Source: Denitromonas ohlonensis
GTDB taxonomy: Bacteria > Pseudomonadota > Gammaproteobacteria > Burkholderiales > Rhodocyclaceae
Length of the DNA: 64,000 bases
Reading direction: 5' to 3'
Assembly: GCF_007625205.1 (NCBI RefSeq)
Contig: NZ_VMNI01000010.1
Span: 1 to 64,000, forward strand
In this document: one piece after another, positions 8,567 to 17,697 of the stretch
Position numbering within the stretch: position 1 is the first letter of the stretch
Layout of the letters: each line of letters starts with the position of its first letter
Notes under the pieces: model-generated
Seen by the model: the letters and a program-made list of their open reading frames with translations, nothing else
What the model was told of the DNA's origin: nothing
Databases searched by the model: none
Program-made: the position numbers and the translations under genes

Positions 8567-10893
8567 GCTGTCGACCTGTGTGCGCTGCGACCGGCCAGCG
8601 CCAGCGGCGAGGCCAGAAACGCGGTGATGACCCCCATGAACAAAGTCAGCCCGAAGCTGGCGATCGCCGGCGTGCTGCTGAAGGCGAGCAGCCCGAAGCC
8701 GAGCACGGTGGTGATCGCCGCCAGCAACACGCCGAGTGCGGCCTCGCCCTGCGGCCCGCCCTCGCGGGTAAAGATGCCGTAGTCGGCGCCGATACCGAAG
8801 ACCAGCATCAGCGCCAGCCAGTGGAACAAGGTGGCTGGCAGGCCGAGATAGCCAAGCGCCGCCAGCGGCACGCCGACGGCCAGCACGCAGGGGATCAGTG
8901 TGGCCGCCGCACCGCGCCAGCCGTGGCGACGGCTGAGCAGGATCAGCGACAGGCCGATGGCGCAGGCCAGCGCCCAGGCCATGCCGCGGCGGTATTGCGC
9001 CATCAGTTTGGACACGGCGGCCGGCTTGTCGAGCAGCGTGACGCCGGGCAGGTCGGCGCTGGCGGCCGCGAGGGTGTCGGCGGTCCAACTGCCGTGCAGC
9101 GTGATCACGCTGGCCACGCCGGTTTCTGCAGGGCCCAGCCAGAGGTGGCGATAGGGTGTGGACAGCGGCTGTTTCAACCAGACATCGAGCGTAAGGTTTA
9201 GTTCGGTTTGATAGGCCTGGCTCAGCGCCTCGGCGATGCGGGGGCGATAGCCGACCTCGTCGAGCTGATGTGCCGCCCACTGATCGTCGCCGAACAGCGC
9301 CTCGCCGATCAGCCGGCGGTGGTCGGTCTGGCGTTGAGCTGAGGGGACGAAGCTGGAGATTGCGGTGAAGCCGCCGGCGTGCTGCGGGTCGCGCGCGCGC
9401 AGGGCGTCGGTCAGTTGCTCTTCGCGCTGAAGGAGTTGTTCGGTGTTGCGGGCGTGCACCAGAAACAGCCGGCTGCCCTGGCCGAGCTGGGTGAGCTCGC
9501 GGATCTGCGCTTCCTGGCGCGCCAGCGCGGGGTCGGGCGTGCTGAGCAGGCGCACGTCGTCATTGTGCGTCAGCATCCAGGCGCCGGGCAGACAGGCGGC
9601 GACAGCCATCGGCAGCAGCCAGTGCGCACGGGCTTGGAGGAAGCGCTGCCAGGTGGCGAATGCCTGACGAAGGCGGTCGAGTCCGGCGGTGCTGCGCGGG
9701 TCGGCCCGGTGGGCAAACAGCGGCAGCATCATGAGGGTTGCCAGATAGGCGGTGCCCAGCCCGACCATCGAGAACAGCGCGATCTGACGCAGGCCGGGGA
9801 AGGGCATGGCGAGCAGCGCAGAGTAGCCGAGCAGACTGGTGAGCAGGCCCTGGGTGAGCGCCGGGCGCATCGCCGCCATGGCCTCGCCGGCATGCCAGTC
9901 GGCGCCCGCCAGACGGCGCTTGGCGAAGTAGTGCAGCGGGTAGTCCACCGCAATACCCAGCAGGCTGGTGCCGCACACCAGGGTGAGCAGGTGCAATTGC
10001 CCGTCGACCAGCAACACCACCGCGATGCCGGCGGCAACGCCGGTGGCGATGCAGGCGATGCCGAGCAGTACCGGCCGCAGCGAGCGAAAGGCGAGCAGCA
10101 AGAGCGCGGTGATGCCGAGCAGGGAGATGCCGCCGATCAGCGACATCTCACGTTTGGCGGTGGTTTGGGCTGCCTCGGCGTAGAGCACCAGGCCGGTCGC
10201 CTCAAAATGTGCTGCTGGTACTTGCGCCTGAACGGCCGCGCGGGCTTGTGCCAGCGCGGCCACGACGGCGTCCTGCGTCGACACCGCGTGCGGGCTGCCG
10301 ACGGTTTCGGCGCTGACCAGCGCGTAGCTGTGGCCGTCGCGATGGGCCATCAGGATGCCGTCTTCGGGCGCAAATGCGCCGCCGGCGAACGGCAAATCCG
10401 CAAGGAAGCCGGCGAGCGTGCCGAAGGGGTCGAGCGGGCGGGGCACCGGCGTGGCGGTCGGGATCGGGCTGGCCAGGGCGCGGTAGAGGTCTTCTTGCAG
10501 CGCGTCCCGGCCGCGCTGCTGCAAGGCTGCGCGGGTGGCGGCGGAGAGCAGCCCGAAACGGTGCGGCAGGTAGGTGGTGAGCAGGGTGTCGAGCGCGTCG
10601 GGCGGAATGTCCAGCGTGACATGCTGCAAGGCCGGCGAGGCGCGCAGCGTTGTTGCCAGCACTTGGGCGCCGGCGCGCGCCTGGGCGGCATCGTCGGCGA
10701 CGGTGAGCAGCACGATGCGCCGTTCGTGGGCACGCGCGAGTTGCGACATGGCCTGCTCGGCGATCGGGCTGCGCTCGGTGGCGGGCAGCATGGCGAGCAG
10801 ATCGGTTTCGACCGGTAGCTTGTCGAAGGCGGCCAGCGCGATCATGCCTGCGACCAGCGCGGCGGCCAGGAAGGTGAACAGGCGGCGTGGCAT
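8563..10893 (-). CDS. apeM: MMPL/RND-family exporter of the aryl polyene cluster (ApeM)
   Basis: A 776-residue inner-membrane transporter. One N-terminal membrane helix is followed by a large periplasmic loop, a helix bundle (starting about residue 235 with LIGGISLLGITALLLLAFRSL), a second periplasmic loop and a second bundle near the C-terminus (ending FGLTLFMGVITAFLASPLALAGR). The GADYGIFTREG and GIAVDYPLHYFAKRR helices correspond to the conserved GxDY-type helix of the MMPL fold. Within the operon it is the obvious candidate for carrying the lipid-linked pigment across the periplasm, with the LolA-like ApeL and lipoprotein ApeN encoded on either side. Confidence 0.87.
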   Translation of the reverse strand: MPRRLFTFLAAALVAGMIALAAFDKLPVETDLLAMLPATERSPIAEQAMSQLARAHERRIVLLTVADDAAQARAGAQVLATTLRASPALQHVTLDIPPDALDTLLTTYLPHRFGLLSAATRAALQQRGRDALQEDLYRALASPIPTATPVPRPLDPFGTLAGFLADLPFAGGAFAPEDGILMAHRDGHSYALVSAETVGSPHAVSTQDAVVAALAQARAAVQAQVPAAHFEATGLVLYAEAAQTTAKREMSLIGGISLLGITALLLLAFRSLRPVLLGIACIATGVAAGIAVVLLVDGQLHLLTLVCGTSLLGIAVDYPLHYFAKRRLAGADWHAGEAMAAMRPALTQGLLTSLLGYSALLAMPFPGLRQIALFSMVGLGTAYLATLMMLPLFAHRADPRSTAGLDRLRQAFATWQRFLQARAHWLLPMAVAACLPGAWMLTHNDDVRLLSTPDPALARQEAQIRELTQLGQGSRLFLVHARNTEQLLQREEQLTDALRARDPQHAGGFTAISSFVPSAQRQTDHRRLIGEALFGDDQWAAHQLDEVGYRPRIAEALSQAYQTELNLTLDVWLKQPLSTPYRHLWLGPAETGVASVITLHGSWTADTLAAASADLPGVTLLDKPAAVSKLMAQYRRGMAWALACAIGLSLILLSRRHGWRGAAATLIPCVLAVGVPLAALGYLGLPATLFHWLALMLVFGIGADYGIFTREGGPQGEAALGVLLAAITTVLGFGLLAFSSTPAIASFGLTLFMGVITAFLASPLALAGRSAHRSTA

Positions 10894-11513
10894 CAGTCGG
10901 GGCGGGCGAAGAGCGCGGCTTCGGCGTCGTTCAGCCGGGTGTCGCGCTCGATCGCGGTGAAGCGGATTTCGGTGTGGTCGCCGCTGGCTTCAAAGATATC
11001 GACCTGTTCGACGGCCGTCGTGCCGGCGACCGTGATGCGCGCCAGATGGCGGGCGATTTCCGTCTTGCGCGGCGTGAGCGTCACATGCCACCGATCGGCG
11101 CCACGTACCGGTTCAAGCACGAAGCTCGACTGCAGCGGCGCCAGGTCGGCACTGAGCAGGGCTTGCATGATCTGCCCGGCCTGGGCGGCGCCGGCGGCTT
11201 CGCGGCTCGTGCGCGCCTTGCGCTGGCCGTCCGGCCCGATTTCGACGGTGCCGCGCGCGTCGATCAGATAGCGCACGGTGTAGGGCGATGCGACCTGCCA
11301 CAGTACGCCGGCGTCGCGCGCGTAGGTGAAATGGCCGGCGATGCGGAAGGGCTTGCGCATGGCGGCGAGGGTTTTGGTCTGGCTGAACTCGGCGCGCAGC
11401 ACCGGGCTGTCGGCGACCCGGGCGGCGATCTCCTTGAGTAGCGCATCATCGGCGTGTGCGCTGGCCGACAGGAACGCCAGCAGCGCTGCGAGAACAAAGC
11501 GGCGGCGTTTCAT
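10893..11513 (-). CDS. apeL: LolA-like outer-membrane lipoprotein carrier of the aryl polyene cluster (ApeL)
   Basis: A 206-residue periplasmic protein. The signal peptide is MKRRRFVLAALLAFLSASAHA. The mature part shows the LolA-like pattern: LRAEFSQTKTLAAMRKPFRIAGHF, then GVLWQVASPYTVRYLID and a strand-rich C-terminal half with VEQVDIFEASGDHTEIRF. LolA proteins carry acylated cargo across the periplasm; here the cargo would be the aryl polyene lipid. The start overlaps apeK by 4 bases and the stop overlaps apeM by one (TGATG). Confidence 0.84.
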   Translation of the reverse strand: MKRRRFVLAALLAFLSASAHADDALLKEIAARVADSPVLRAEFSQTKTLAAMRKPFRIAGHFTYARDAGVLWQVASPYTVRYLIDARGTVEIGPDGQRKARTSREAAGAAQAGQIMQALLSADLAPLQSSFVLEPVRGADRWHVTLTPRKTEIARHLARITVAGTTAVEQVDIFEASGDHTEIRFTAIERDTRLNDAEAALFARPD

Positions 11514-11926
11514 TCGGCGCCGCCCAGGCGATCGAGCAGTGCCGCGGGCGACACGAATTGCAGTTCGCCGCTGGCCATGTCGACCGCCACTTGAATCGTG
11601 TACGCGCGGGTCAGGCGCTGGCCGGTGGCGGCGTCGCGGATGGTGTAGGCGATCTTGAGTCGGTTCTGCGCTTCGACCAGCGCGGCTTCGATGCGGATCT
11701 TCTGACCGTAGCGCGCCGGCTTCACGTATTTGATGTGGCACTCGACCACCGGCCAGGCGTAGCCGGAGGCGCGCATCTGCGGGTAGTCGTAGTCGATGCT
11801 GCGCAGCAGGACGGTGCGTGCCTGCTCGAAATACTGCACATAGTGGCCGTGCCACACCACTTCCATGACATCCACGTGGAAGAAGGGGACGTCGACTTCC
11901 ACCTCCACCTTGGGCAGCGTACTCAT
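11510..11926 (-). CDS. apeK: 4-hydroxybenzoyl-CoA-type thioesterase (ApeK)
   Basis: A 138-residue hotdog thioesterase. The conserved N-terminal block FFHVDVMEVVWHGHYVQYFEQART carries the Asp and the WHGxY signature of the 4HBT/YbgC group. In the pigment cluster such a protein hydrolyses or edits ACP-bound chains. The ATG makes an ATGA overlap with the ammonia lyase stop; the long in-frame upstream extension is the shadow of the lyase and is rejected. Confidence 0.85.
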   Translation of the reverse strand: MSTLPKVEVEVDVPFFHVDVMEVVWHGHYVQYFEQARTVLLRSIDYDYPQMRASGYAWPVVECHIKYVKPARYGQKIRIEAALVEAQNRLKIAYTIRDAATGQRLTRAYTIQVAVDMASGELQFVSPAALLDRLGGAE

Positions 11927-13482
11927 GCGTAGAGCGTCCAGGCTTTGGCGCGCATCGCCGTCAGCGTGGCGCGCAGGTCGGCTTCGAGCGGGCGGTCTTC
12001 GGTGACCAGCGCGGACAGCGACGACACCTGCTGGTGGAAGGCGAGCACCGACGCGGGCAAGGCCTCGGCGCGCAGTTCGCCGGTTTGCAGGCGCAAGGCG
12101 AGGCCCTGGTTGGCGGCGAGCAGCGCGGCGGCGGCGACCTGCTCGCTGAGTTCCAGCACGCGCAGGCAGTCGCGTGCGGCGATGGTGCCCATGCTGACCT
12201 TGTCCTGGTTGTGGCACTCGGTTGAGCGCGAAAATACCGAGGCCGGCATGGTCAGTTTGAGCGCTTCGGCGGTCCACGCCGAGGCGCCGATCTGCACCGC
12301 CTTGAAGCCGTGGTTGATCATCGCCCGCTCGGCCGTCGCGCCGGAGAGGTTCTGCGGCAGGCCGTGGTTGAACTTGCTGTCGACCATCAGTGCCACCTGC
12401 CGGTCGAGCAGGTCGGCGAGGTTGGCGACGGCGGTTTTCATGGCGTCCATGACGAAGGCGATGTGCCCGCCATAGAAGTGGCCGCCGTGCAGCACCCAGT
12501 CGGCATCGGGGTCGATCAGCGGGTTGTCGTTGGCGCTGTTGAGCTCGTTCTCGATGTCGCGGCGCATCCACGGCAGCGCGTCGCGCAGCACGCCGATGAC
12601 GTGCGGGGCGCAGCGGATCGAGTAGCGATCCTGCAGGCGCATGGCACCGTCGTCGGTGTCTTCAGGCAGATCGGTGAAGATCCAGTCGGCGGCTTCGGCC
12701 TGGCCGGCGTGCGGTTTGGCGGCGAACAGGCGTGGGTCGAAATGACCGCGGTTGCCTTGCATGGCCATCGAGGCCAACGCGGTGATGCGTGTGGTCAGCC
12801 GGCTGAGGTAGTCGGCACGCGACCAGGCCTGGCAGGCCAGCGCGGTCATCACCGAGGTGCCGTTCATGATCGCCAGCCCTTCCTTGGGCTTGAGTTTGAG
12901 CGGGGCGATGTCGAGTTCGGCCAGCACCTCGGCGGTCGGACGCACCGCGCCGCGATAGCGCAGCTCGCGCTCGCCGACCAGCGCCGCGGCGACGTAGGAG
13001 AGGGGGGTCAGATCGCCGCTGGCGCCGACTGAGCCTTCTTCCGGAATCAGTGGCAGGGCATCGTTGACCAGCAGGTGTTCGATCTGTTCGAGCAGCGCGA
13101 CGCGCACGCCGGAGTAGCCTTGCGCCAGCGAGTTGAGGCGAGTGACCAGCACTGCGCGGGTGGCTGGCTCGTCCAGATGCCTGCCGAGGCCGCAGCCGTG
13201 GTAGCGGGTGAGGTGCAGCGGCAGCTCCTGCACCAGATCGGACGGCACGGTGACGGTGCAGGATTCACCATAGCCCGTGTTCACGCCATAGACCGTGCCG
13301 TTGTTGGCGAGCAGGCGCTCCAGATACGCGCCGCCGCGGGCGATGCGGGTGCGGAAGCTGTCGTCCTGCGAGAGGCGAACGGGGCGTCGGCCATCGGCGG
13401 CATCGACCACGTCTTCGATGCTCAGATGGCGGTTGCCGATGATGACCGTGTCGGCGGCCTGGTTTTGAACGGTGTCTTTCAT
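11923..13482 (-). CDS. Aromatic amino acid ammonia lyase (HAL/TAL/PAL family)
   Basis: A 519-residue MIO-dependent lyase. The Ala-Ser-Gly triad that cyclises to the MIO electrophile is in GSVGASGDLTP, and the YGVNTGYGE loop holds the conserved Tyr. GYSGVR, NGTSVM, NSANDNPLID and FHGGHFYGGH-like blocks are present. It sits inside the pigment operon between apeJ and apeK with 4-base overlaps on both sides. In flexirubin and some aryl polyene clusters such a lyase makes 4-coumarate or cinnamate as the aryl starter, and that is its likely role here. The substrate-selectivity position reads Tyr-His (TRYHGCGLG), where bacterial tyrosine lyases have His-Leu and histidine lyases have Ser-His, so tyrosine specificity is not proven by sequence. 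Confidence 0.87.
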   Translation of the reverse strand: MKDTVQNQAADTVIIGNRHLSIEDVVDAADGRRPVRLSQDDSFRTRIARGGAYLERLLANNGTVYGVNTGYGESCTVTVPSDLVQELPLHLTRYHGCGLGRHLDEPATRAVLVTRLNSLAQGYSGVRVALLEQIEHLLVNDALPLIPEEGSVGASGDLTPLSYVAAALVGERELRYRGAVRPTAEVLAELDIAPLKLKPKEGLAIMNGTSVMTALACQAWSRADYLSRLTTRITALASMAMQGNRGHFDPRLFAAKPHAGQAEAADWIFTDLPEDTDDGAMRLQDRYSIRCAPHVIGVLRDALPWMRRDIENELNSANDNPLIDPDADWVLHGGHFYGGHIAFVMDAMKTAVANLADLLDRQVALMVDSKFNHGLPQNLSGATAERAMINHGFKAVQIGASAWTAEALKLTMPASVFSRSTECHNQDKVSMGTIAARDCLRVLELSEQVAAAALLAANQGLALRLQTGELRAEALPASVLAFHQQVSSLSALVTEDRPLEADLRATLTAMRAKAWTLYA

Positions 13483-15173
13483 GGTTTTGAAGGAAGGGGT
13501 ATCGCCCGCTCCTCCCAGAAGTCGAAGAAGTTGAACCACTGCAGCGGCGCTTGGCCGCAGTAGTGTTCGAGCCGTTGGGCGTAGGCGCCCATGTGCTGCT
13601 GCAAGGCCTGGTCGCGCGCTTTGCGCGGCAGGTCGATGCGCTCGGCGAACGGCTCGAAGTGGAGGTGGTAGCGGTTGCCGGCGTCGAGACAGAAAAACAG
13701 ATACACCGGGCATTCGAGCAAGTGCGCCAACACGAACGGGCCTTGCGCGAAGGGCGCCGGCTGGCCGAGGAAAGGCAGGCGCTGGGTGCGGCCGTTTTCT
13801 GCCACCGGCGTGCGGTCGCCGACGATGAACAGCAGCTCGCCGCGGTCGATCTTGTCCTTGAAGGTGATAGCGGTGTCGGGGCCGAAGTCGGTGACTTGAA
13901 TGAGGTTGAAGGCGAAGTCGGGGTTGGCCTCGGCCATCATCTTGTTGAAGCGCACCGCGTGCTCGGTGAACACCACGGCGTTGATGGTGGTGAAGCGCGC
14001 CGCGACGCCGAGGGCGCGGGCCATTTCGAGATTGCCCAGGTGCGAGCCGATGATCAGCGCGCCGCGGCCGCTGGCGATGAGGGCGTCGAAATCGGCCTGG
14101 CCGTGGAAGCTCAGGTTCTGCGGCGCCACGGCACCGCTCCAGGCGGCGAGCTTGTCGAGCCCGGCGCGGGCGAAGGCCAGCATGTGGCGATAGGTGTCGG
14201 TCAGGCCGGGCGGCTTGGGCAAGGTGGTGCTCGGCCCGAAGTGGCGATACACCCGGTCGAGATACTGCTGCGAGGCTTGGCGCGCGGTGCGGCCGGTGAG
14301 CAAAAAGTAGCCGACGATGGGGTAGAGCATCAGGCTGGCCACCGGCCGGCCGAGCAGGCGATAGGTGGTGAGCACCGTTTTCAAGCCGAGGCTGCTGCCG
14401 CGCTCGGCCAGGCGCGACCAGTGCGGTGCGTTGTTACCCGCGCGCAGGCGTCGCCACACCAGCGCGGGTGCGCGCCACAGCATGCCGGCAACCAGTTTGG
14501 TGTGGGTGGCCGAGATGCGCAGGTTGTCCTTGAGCATCGCGAAGTGCGAGATGCCGTCGGCCGGGTAGGTCACGCGCGTGGGCACGTTGATGATCGGCAG
14601 GCCAAGCCAGGCCAGGCGCACCAGAATCTCGATGTCGAAGGCCATGCGCCGGGCGATGTGCGGGCCGAGGATGCGCATCGTCGCGGCCAGCGGGTAGAGC
14701 CGGAAGCCGCACATCGAGTCGGGCACGTCGCGCGAGAGGGTTTCGATGCGCACCCAGAAGTGGGTGATCGATCGGCCATACAGGCGCGACTTGGGCACGC
14801 TGTCATCGTAGATCGGCCGACCGCAGACGACCGCCTCGGGCGTGGCGGCACCGAGTTCAAGAAAGCGCGGCACGTCGGCCAGAGTGTGCTGGCCGTCGGC
14901 GTCGACTTGCAGCGCGTGGGTCAGGCCGTCGGCATGGGCTTGCGTGAAGCCGGCGATCACCGCTGCGCCCTTGCCGCCATTGACGGGCAGGGTGATGAGC
15001 CGTGTCAGCGGGCAGTCGGCGACGGCGCGCGCCAGCGCCTCGCGGGTGGGGGCGTCGCTACCGTCGTCGATCAGATAGATCGGCAGGCCGTGCTCGGCAA
15101 GCTGTGTGACGACATGCGCAATGGTGTGCGGGTGGTTGTAGACCGGCACCAGAAAACAGGGGCGGAAGCTCAT
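13479..15173 (-). CDS. apeJ: Glycosyltransferase-acyltransferase fusion (ApeJ)
   Basis: A 564-residue two-domain protein. Residues 1-240 form a family 2 glycosyltransferase: FLVPVYNHPHTI at the start, IDDGSDAPTRE, and LQVDADGQHT with the metal-binding DAD. Residues from about 270 form a lauroyl-acyltransferase-like domain: the HX4E motif is in GSHLGNLEMAR and FIVGDRTPV follows. This arrangement matches ApeJ, proposed to link the polyene to a lipid or sugar carrier. I start at the ATG at 15173, which overlaps apeI by an ATGA; the open frame extends 188 codons upstream only as a shadow of apeI and apeH. Confidence 0.88.
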   Translation of the reverse strand: MSFRPCFLVPVYNHPHTIAHVVTQLAEHGLPIYLIDDGSDAPTREALARAVADCPLTRLITLPVNGGKGAAVIAGFTQAHADGLTHALQVDADGQHTLADVPRFLELGAATPEAVVCGRPIYDDSVPKSRLYGRSITHFWVRIETLSRDVPDSMCGFRLYPLAATMRILGPHIARRMAFDIEILVRLAWLGLPIINVPTRVTYPADGISHFAMLKDNLRISATHTKLVAGMLWRAPALVWRRLRAGNNAPHWSRLAERGSSLGLKTVLTTYRLLGRPVASLMLYPIVGYFLLTGRTARQASQQYLDRVYRHFGPSTTLPKPPGLTDTYRHMLAFARAGLDKLAAWSGAVAPQNLSFHGQADFDALIASGRGALIIGSHLGNLEMARALGVAARFTTINAVVFTEHAVRFNKMMAEANPDFAFNLIQVTDFGPDTAITFKDKIDRGELLFIVGDRTPVAENGRTQRLPFLGQPAPFAQGPFVLAHLLECPVYLFFCLDAGNRYHLHFEPFAERIDLPRKARDQALQQHMGAYAQRLEHYCGQAPLQWFNFFDFWEERAIPLPSKP

Positions 15174-15511
15174 CGCTGAAACACCGCCCTGCCGCTGGAT
15201 TTGGCCCGACCGTCGACGGTGTAGGCGAAACGCAGGGTGTTTTTCTCGGGCGACCACTCCAGCGTCAGTTCCAGCGCGTCGCCGGGCAGCACGCGGTCGT
15301 TGAACTTGAGGGCGTCGAGTCTCTGGCAGCTGCCGGCCGGGGCAAAGTACTGCAGGGCGAAACGGATCGCCCAATCGACCTGGGCGACGCCGGGCAGGAT
15401 CGGGGTGCCCGGGAAATGGCCGGCAAACTGGATCAGGTCGGCGTCGGCCGTGATGCTCAGACGAACGTGGGTATCGCTGTGCTCGATGAGTTGTGCGGTG
15501 GGCAGGCTCAT
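15170..15511 (-). CDS. apeI: 3-hydroxyacyl-ACP dehydratase, aryl polyene biosynthesis (ApeI)
   Basis: A 113-residue small hotdog protein with the catalytic-type segment FAGHFPGTPILPGVAQVDWAI, as in the FabZ-like ApeI family. The His of GHFPG is the expected catalytic residue. With ApeP it would dehydrate the growing chain and leave the conjugated double bonds. It overlaps apeH by 4 bases and apeJ by 4 bases. Confidence 0.87.
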   Translation of the reverse strand: MSLPTAQLIEHSDTHVRLSITADADLIQFAGHFPGTPILPGVAQVDWAIRFALQYFAPAGSCQRLDALKFNDRVLPGDALELTLEWSPEKNTLRFAYTVDGRAKSSGRAVFQR

Positions 15512-16866
15512 GACGGGACGGCCTCGTCGAAGAGGCGCTGCAAGGCGTCGAGCGGGAGTTTGCCGCGCTCGTTGTAGGGCAATTCGGCGGGGAAGCGCCA
15601 GCGGCGCGGCAGGGTGACGCGCTCGAAGTGTGCGAGCAGGTGGGCGCGCAGCGCGTCGATGGTGGCGCGGCGGCCGAGCGCATCGAGCTGGTGCCGGCCG
15701 TCGGGCGTGAGGACGGCGATGGCGCCGAGCTGCTCACGAGGGCCGGGCAGCACGATCACGGCGCAGGCGGCAATCCACGGGTGCGCGTTGAGCTGCTTCT
15801 CCATCGCCGGCAAGGAAACGCGCTTGCCCTCGAGCTTGATGATGCGGTCGGCGCGCCCGCGCAGGTGGAATCGGCCCCCGGCCAACATTTCGGCCAGATC
15901 GCCAGTCGCCATGGGCGTGTCTTCATCGGCAAACGGCGAGCGCACTTGCAGGGCGCACGCCGCGTCGACCGCGATGTCGACGCCGGGCAAGGGCTGCCAG
16001 GGCGATTCGGCCTGTGGCCACTGGCGGCGCCAGGCGATGCCGCCGGTTTCGGTGCTGCCATACACTTCGATCGGCGCCTGACCCAAGGCCGCGCCGAGCG
16101 TGGCGGCGGTGTCGGCGGCCAGCGGGGCGCCGGAGGAGAAGATGGCCGCGGTGTAGGGCGCCAGCTCGACCGGATCGAGCAGATCGCCCAGGCGCGACAG
16201 ATGGGCCGGGCTGGAGATGACCGTGCCGCGGCCATGGGCGCGCAGGCGGTTGAGTAGCGCGTGCGGGGTGGCGGCGACGGCGGTGTCGAAGGGCCGGCCG
16301 GCGCTCAGCGGCCCCAGCAGTCGGAACAGCAGGCCGTAGATGTGGAAATGGGGCACGGTGGCGAACACCGGATCGGTGCCCAGCAGCGCGCCCCACTGCG
16401 CCTGGTGCGCGAGCACTTCGGCGTCGAGCTGGATGAGCCGCTTGGCGATGGGTTTTGGGGCACCGCTACTGCCCGAGGTGGTGAGTTCGATGGCGGCGTC
16501 GGGCGACAGCGGCGCGCCGGGCGTCCAGCCATCGACGCCGGGCAGGTGGTGGATGGCGGCGGTGTCGAGGACGCCGTCGCAGGTGTCGGCGCACTGTGCC
16601 ATCGACGCGTGCTGGAAGTTGGCGGGAATCACCACCTGTTTGCCGGCATGCAGCACGCCGAGAAACCCGATCAAAAAGTCGGCTGCATCCGGCGTGTCGA
16701 GCGCGATCCGGCGTCCTGGCTGTGCGGCCAGGGCGAGCGCGACGGCGCCCACGCGCGACCAGAATTCGCCCCAGCTCAGTACTGCGCCGTTCTCGCGCAG
16801 GGCGACCTGCGTATGGCTTGGTCGGTCAGCTGGGGTCAGCCCGATCAACGATCTGGGCTCGTTCAA
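15508..16866 (-). CDS. apeH: Acyl-ACP/CoA ligase of the aryl polyene cluster (ApeH)
   Basis: A 452-residue member of the AMP-forming ligase superfamily. The P-loop is TTSGSSGAPKP, the adenine-binding segment is YGSTETGGIAWR, and LRGRADRIIKLEGKRVS is the hinge motif. It should activate the aryl acid starter and load it on an ACP. The start is not settled: a TTG at 16866 overlaps the upstream stop (TTGA) and has GGAG 7 bases before it, so I use it; a GTG at 16902 is also open but would overlap apeG by 40 bases. Confidence 0.85.
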   Translation of the reverse strand: MNEPRSLIGLTPADRPSHTQVALRENGAVLSWGEFWSRVGAVALALAAQPGRRIALDTPDAADFLIGFLGVLHAGKQVVIPANFQHASMAQCADTCDGVLDTAAIHHLPGVDGWTPGAPLSPDAAIELTTSGSSGAPKPIAKRLIQLDAEVLAHQAQWGALLGTDPVFATVPHFHIYGLLFRLLGPLSAGRPFDTAVAATPHALLNRLRAHGRGTVISSPAHLSRLGDLLDPVELAPYTAAIFSSGAPLAADTAATLGAALGQAPIEVYGSTETGGIAWRRQWPQAESPWQPLPGVDIAVDAACALQVRSPFADEDTPMATGDLAEMLAGGRFHLRGRADRIIKLEGKRVSLPAMEKQLNAHPWIAACAVIVLPGPREQLGAIAVLTPDGRHQLDALGRRATIDALRAHLLAHFERVTLPRRWRFPAELPYNERGKLPLDALQRLFDEAVPS

Positions 16867-17426
16867 CGTGACGCTCCGACATGCCGTCGCCGGTACAGCC
16901 ACTCACCCACAAAGAGCAGACCCATCAGGGCATAGGCGACACCGCCGTTGTACCAAGCCCAGGCTTCACGGCTGGCGAGCACGGCGGTGTAAGCCGCGAT
17001 GGCCCCATTGACGATGAAAAAGGCGCACCACAGTTGGGTGACCTTGCGGGTGTAGGCCACGCCTTCGGGCGGCAGATCAGGGCGTTGCAGTCGGGCGATG
17101 CGCTCGATGACGGTCGGCGGATTGATGAGCGAGTGGGCGAAGAGCGAGAGCATGGCCAGATTGACGATAACGGGGTAGAGCCGAAGAACGGTTTCGCTGT
17201 TGCTGATGGCGACCAGCGCGGCGAGGGTGAGCAGCGCGCCGACCAGCAACCAGCGCTGTCCGCCACGGGTGGCAGTGGCGCCTTTGCCGCTGGTGAGCAG
17301 ACGCAAGCCGGCCAGCACCAGCAGCAGTGGGATCACTTGCCGGGGTTCGAAGTGGCCCAGCGCCAGATAGATGGCGACAGGCGTGGCTGCGAACAGCAGC
17401 GCGCGAACGACCGGCAACAGGCGCAA
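16863..17426 (-). CDS. apeG: COG4648-type inner-membrane protein of the aryl polyene cluster (ApeG)
   Basis: A hydrophobic protein of about 187 residues with five or six predicted membrane helices, including LLFAATPVAIYLALG, VIPLLLVLAGLRLL, WLLVGALLTLAALVAI and GVAYALMGLLFVGEWLY. By position between the second ACP and the ligase it matches ApeG, a membrane protein of unknown role. The only likely starts are non-ATG: a TTG at 17426 just after the apeF stop, which I use, or a GTG at 17456 whose extra residues look like a shadow of apeF. Confidence 0.75.
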   Translation of the reverse strand: MRLLPVVRALLFAATPVAIYLALGHFEPRQVIPLLLVLAGLRLLTSGKGATATRGGQRWLLVGALLTLAALVAISNSETVLRLYPVIVNLAMLSLFAHSLINPPTVIERIARLQRPDLPPEGVAYTRKVTQLWCAFFIVNGAIAAYTAVLASREAWAWYNGGVAYALMGLLFVGEWLYRRRHVGASR

Positions 17427-17427
17427 A

Positions 17428-17697
17428 TCAGCTGTCCAGCAGCGAGCGCACCGCACGCACGACGTCGGCGACGGTACGCACGGCCTTGAACTCGTCGGCC
17501 TTGATGCGCTTGCCGGTCAGGGTTTGCAGTTTAACGGCCAGGTCGACGGCGTCGATGCTGTCCAGGTCGAGATCTTCATAGAGGTTGGCCTCCAGGGTGA
17601 TCTGCGCTTCGGGCGTTTCGAAGGACTCGACGAGGATCTTCTTGAGCTCGTCGAAAATTGCCTCATTGCTCAGTGCCATGATGTTTTCCATTTTCAT
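17428..17697 (-). CDS. apeF: Acyl carrier protein 2 of the aryl polyene cluster (ApeF)
   Basis: An 89-residue acidic four-helix carrier protein. The phosphopantetheine Ser is in DLDLDSIDAVDLAVKL. It overlaps apeE by an ATGA; a second ATG at 17679 (MALSNEAIF) could also be used. Clusters of this family carry two ACPs, and the phosphopantetheinyl transferase at the head of the operon would modify both. Confidence 0.88.
   Translation of the reverse strand: MKMENIMALSNEAIFDELKKILVESFETPEAQITLEANLYEDLDLDSIDAVDLAVKLQTLTGKRIKADEFKAVRTVADVVRAVRSLLDS

Noticed and set aside
13551-15179. 542-codon plus-strand frame across apeJ
   Set aside because: Covers the glycosyltransferase-acyltransferase gene on the other strand exactly and reads as low-complexity sequence.
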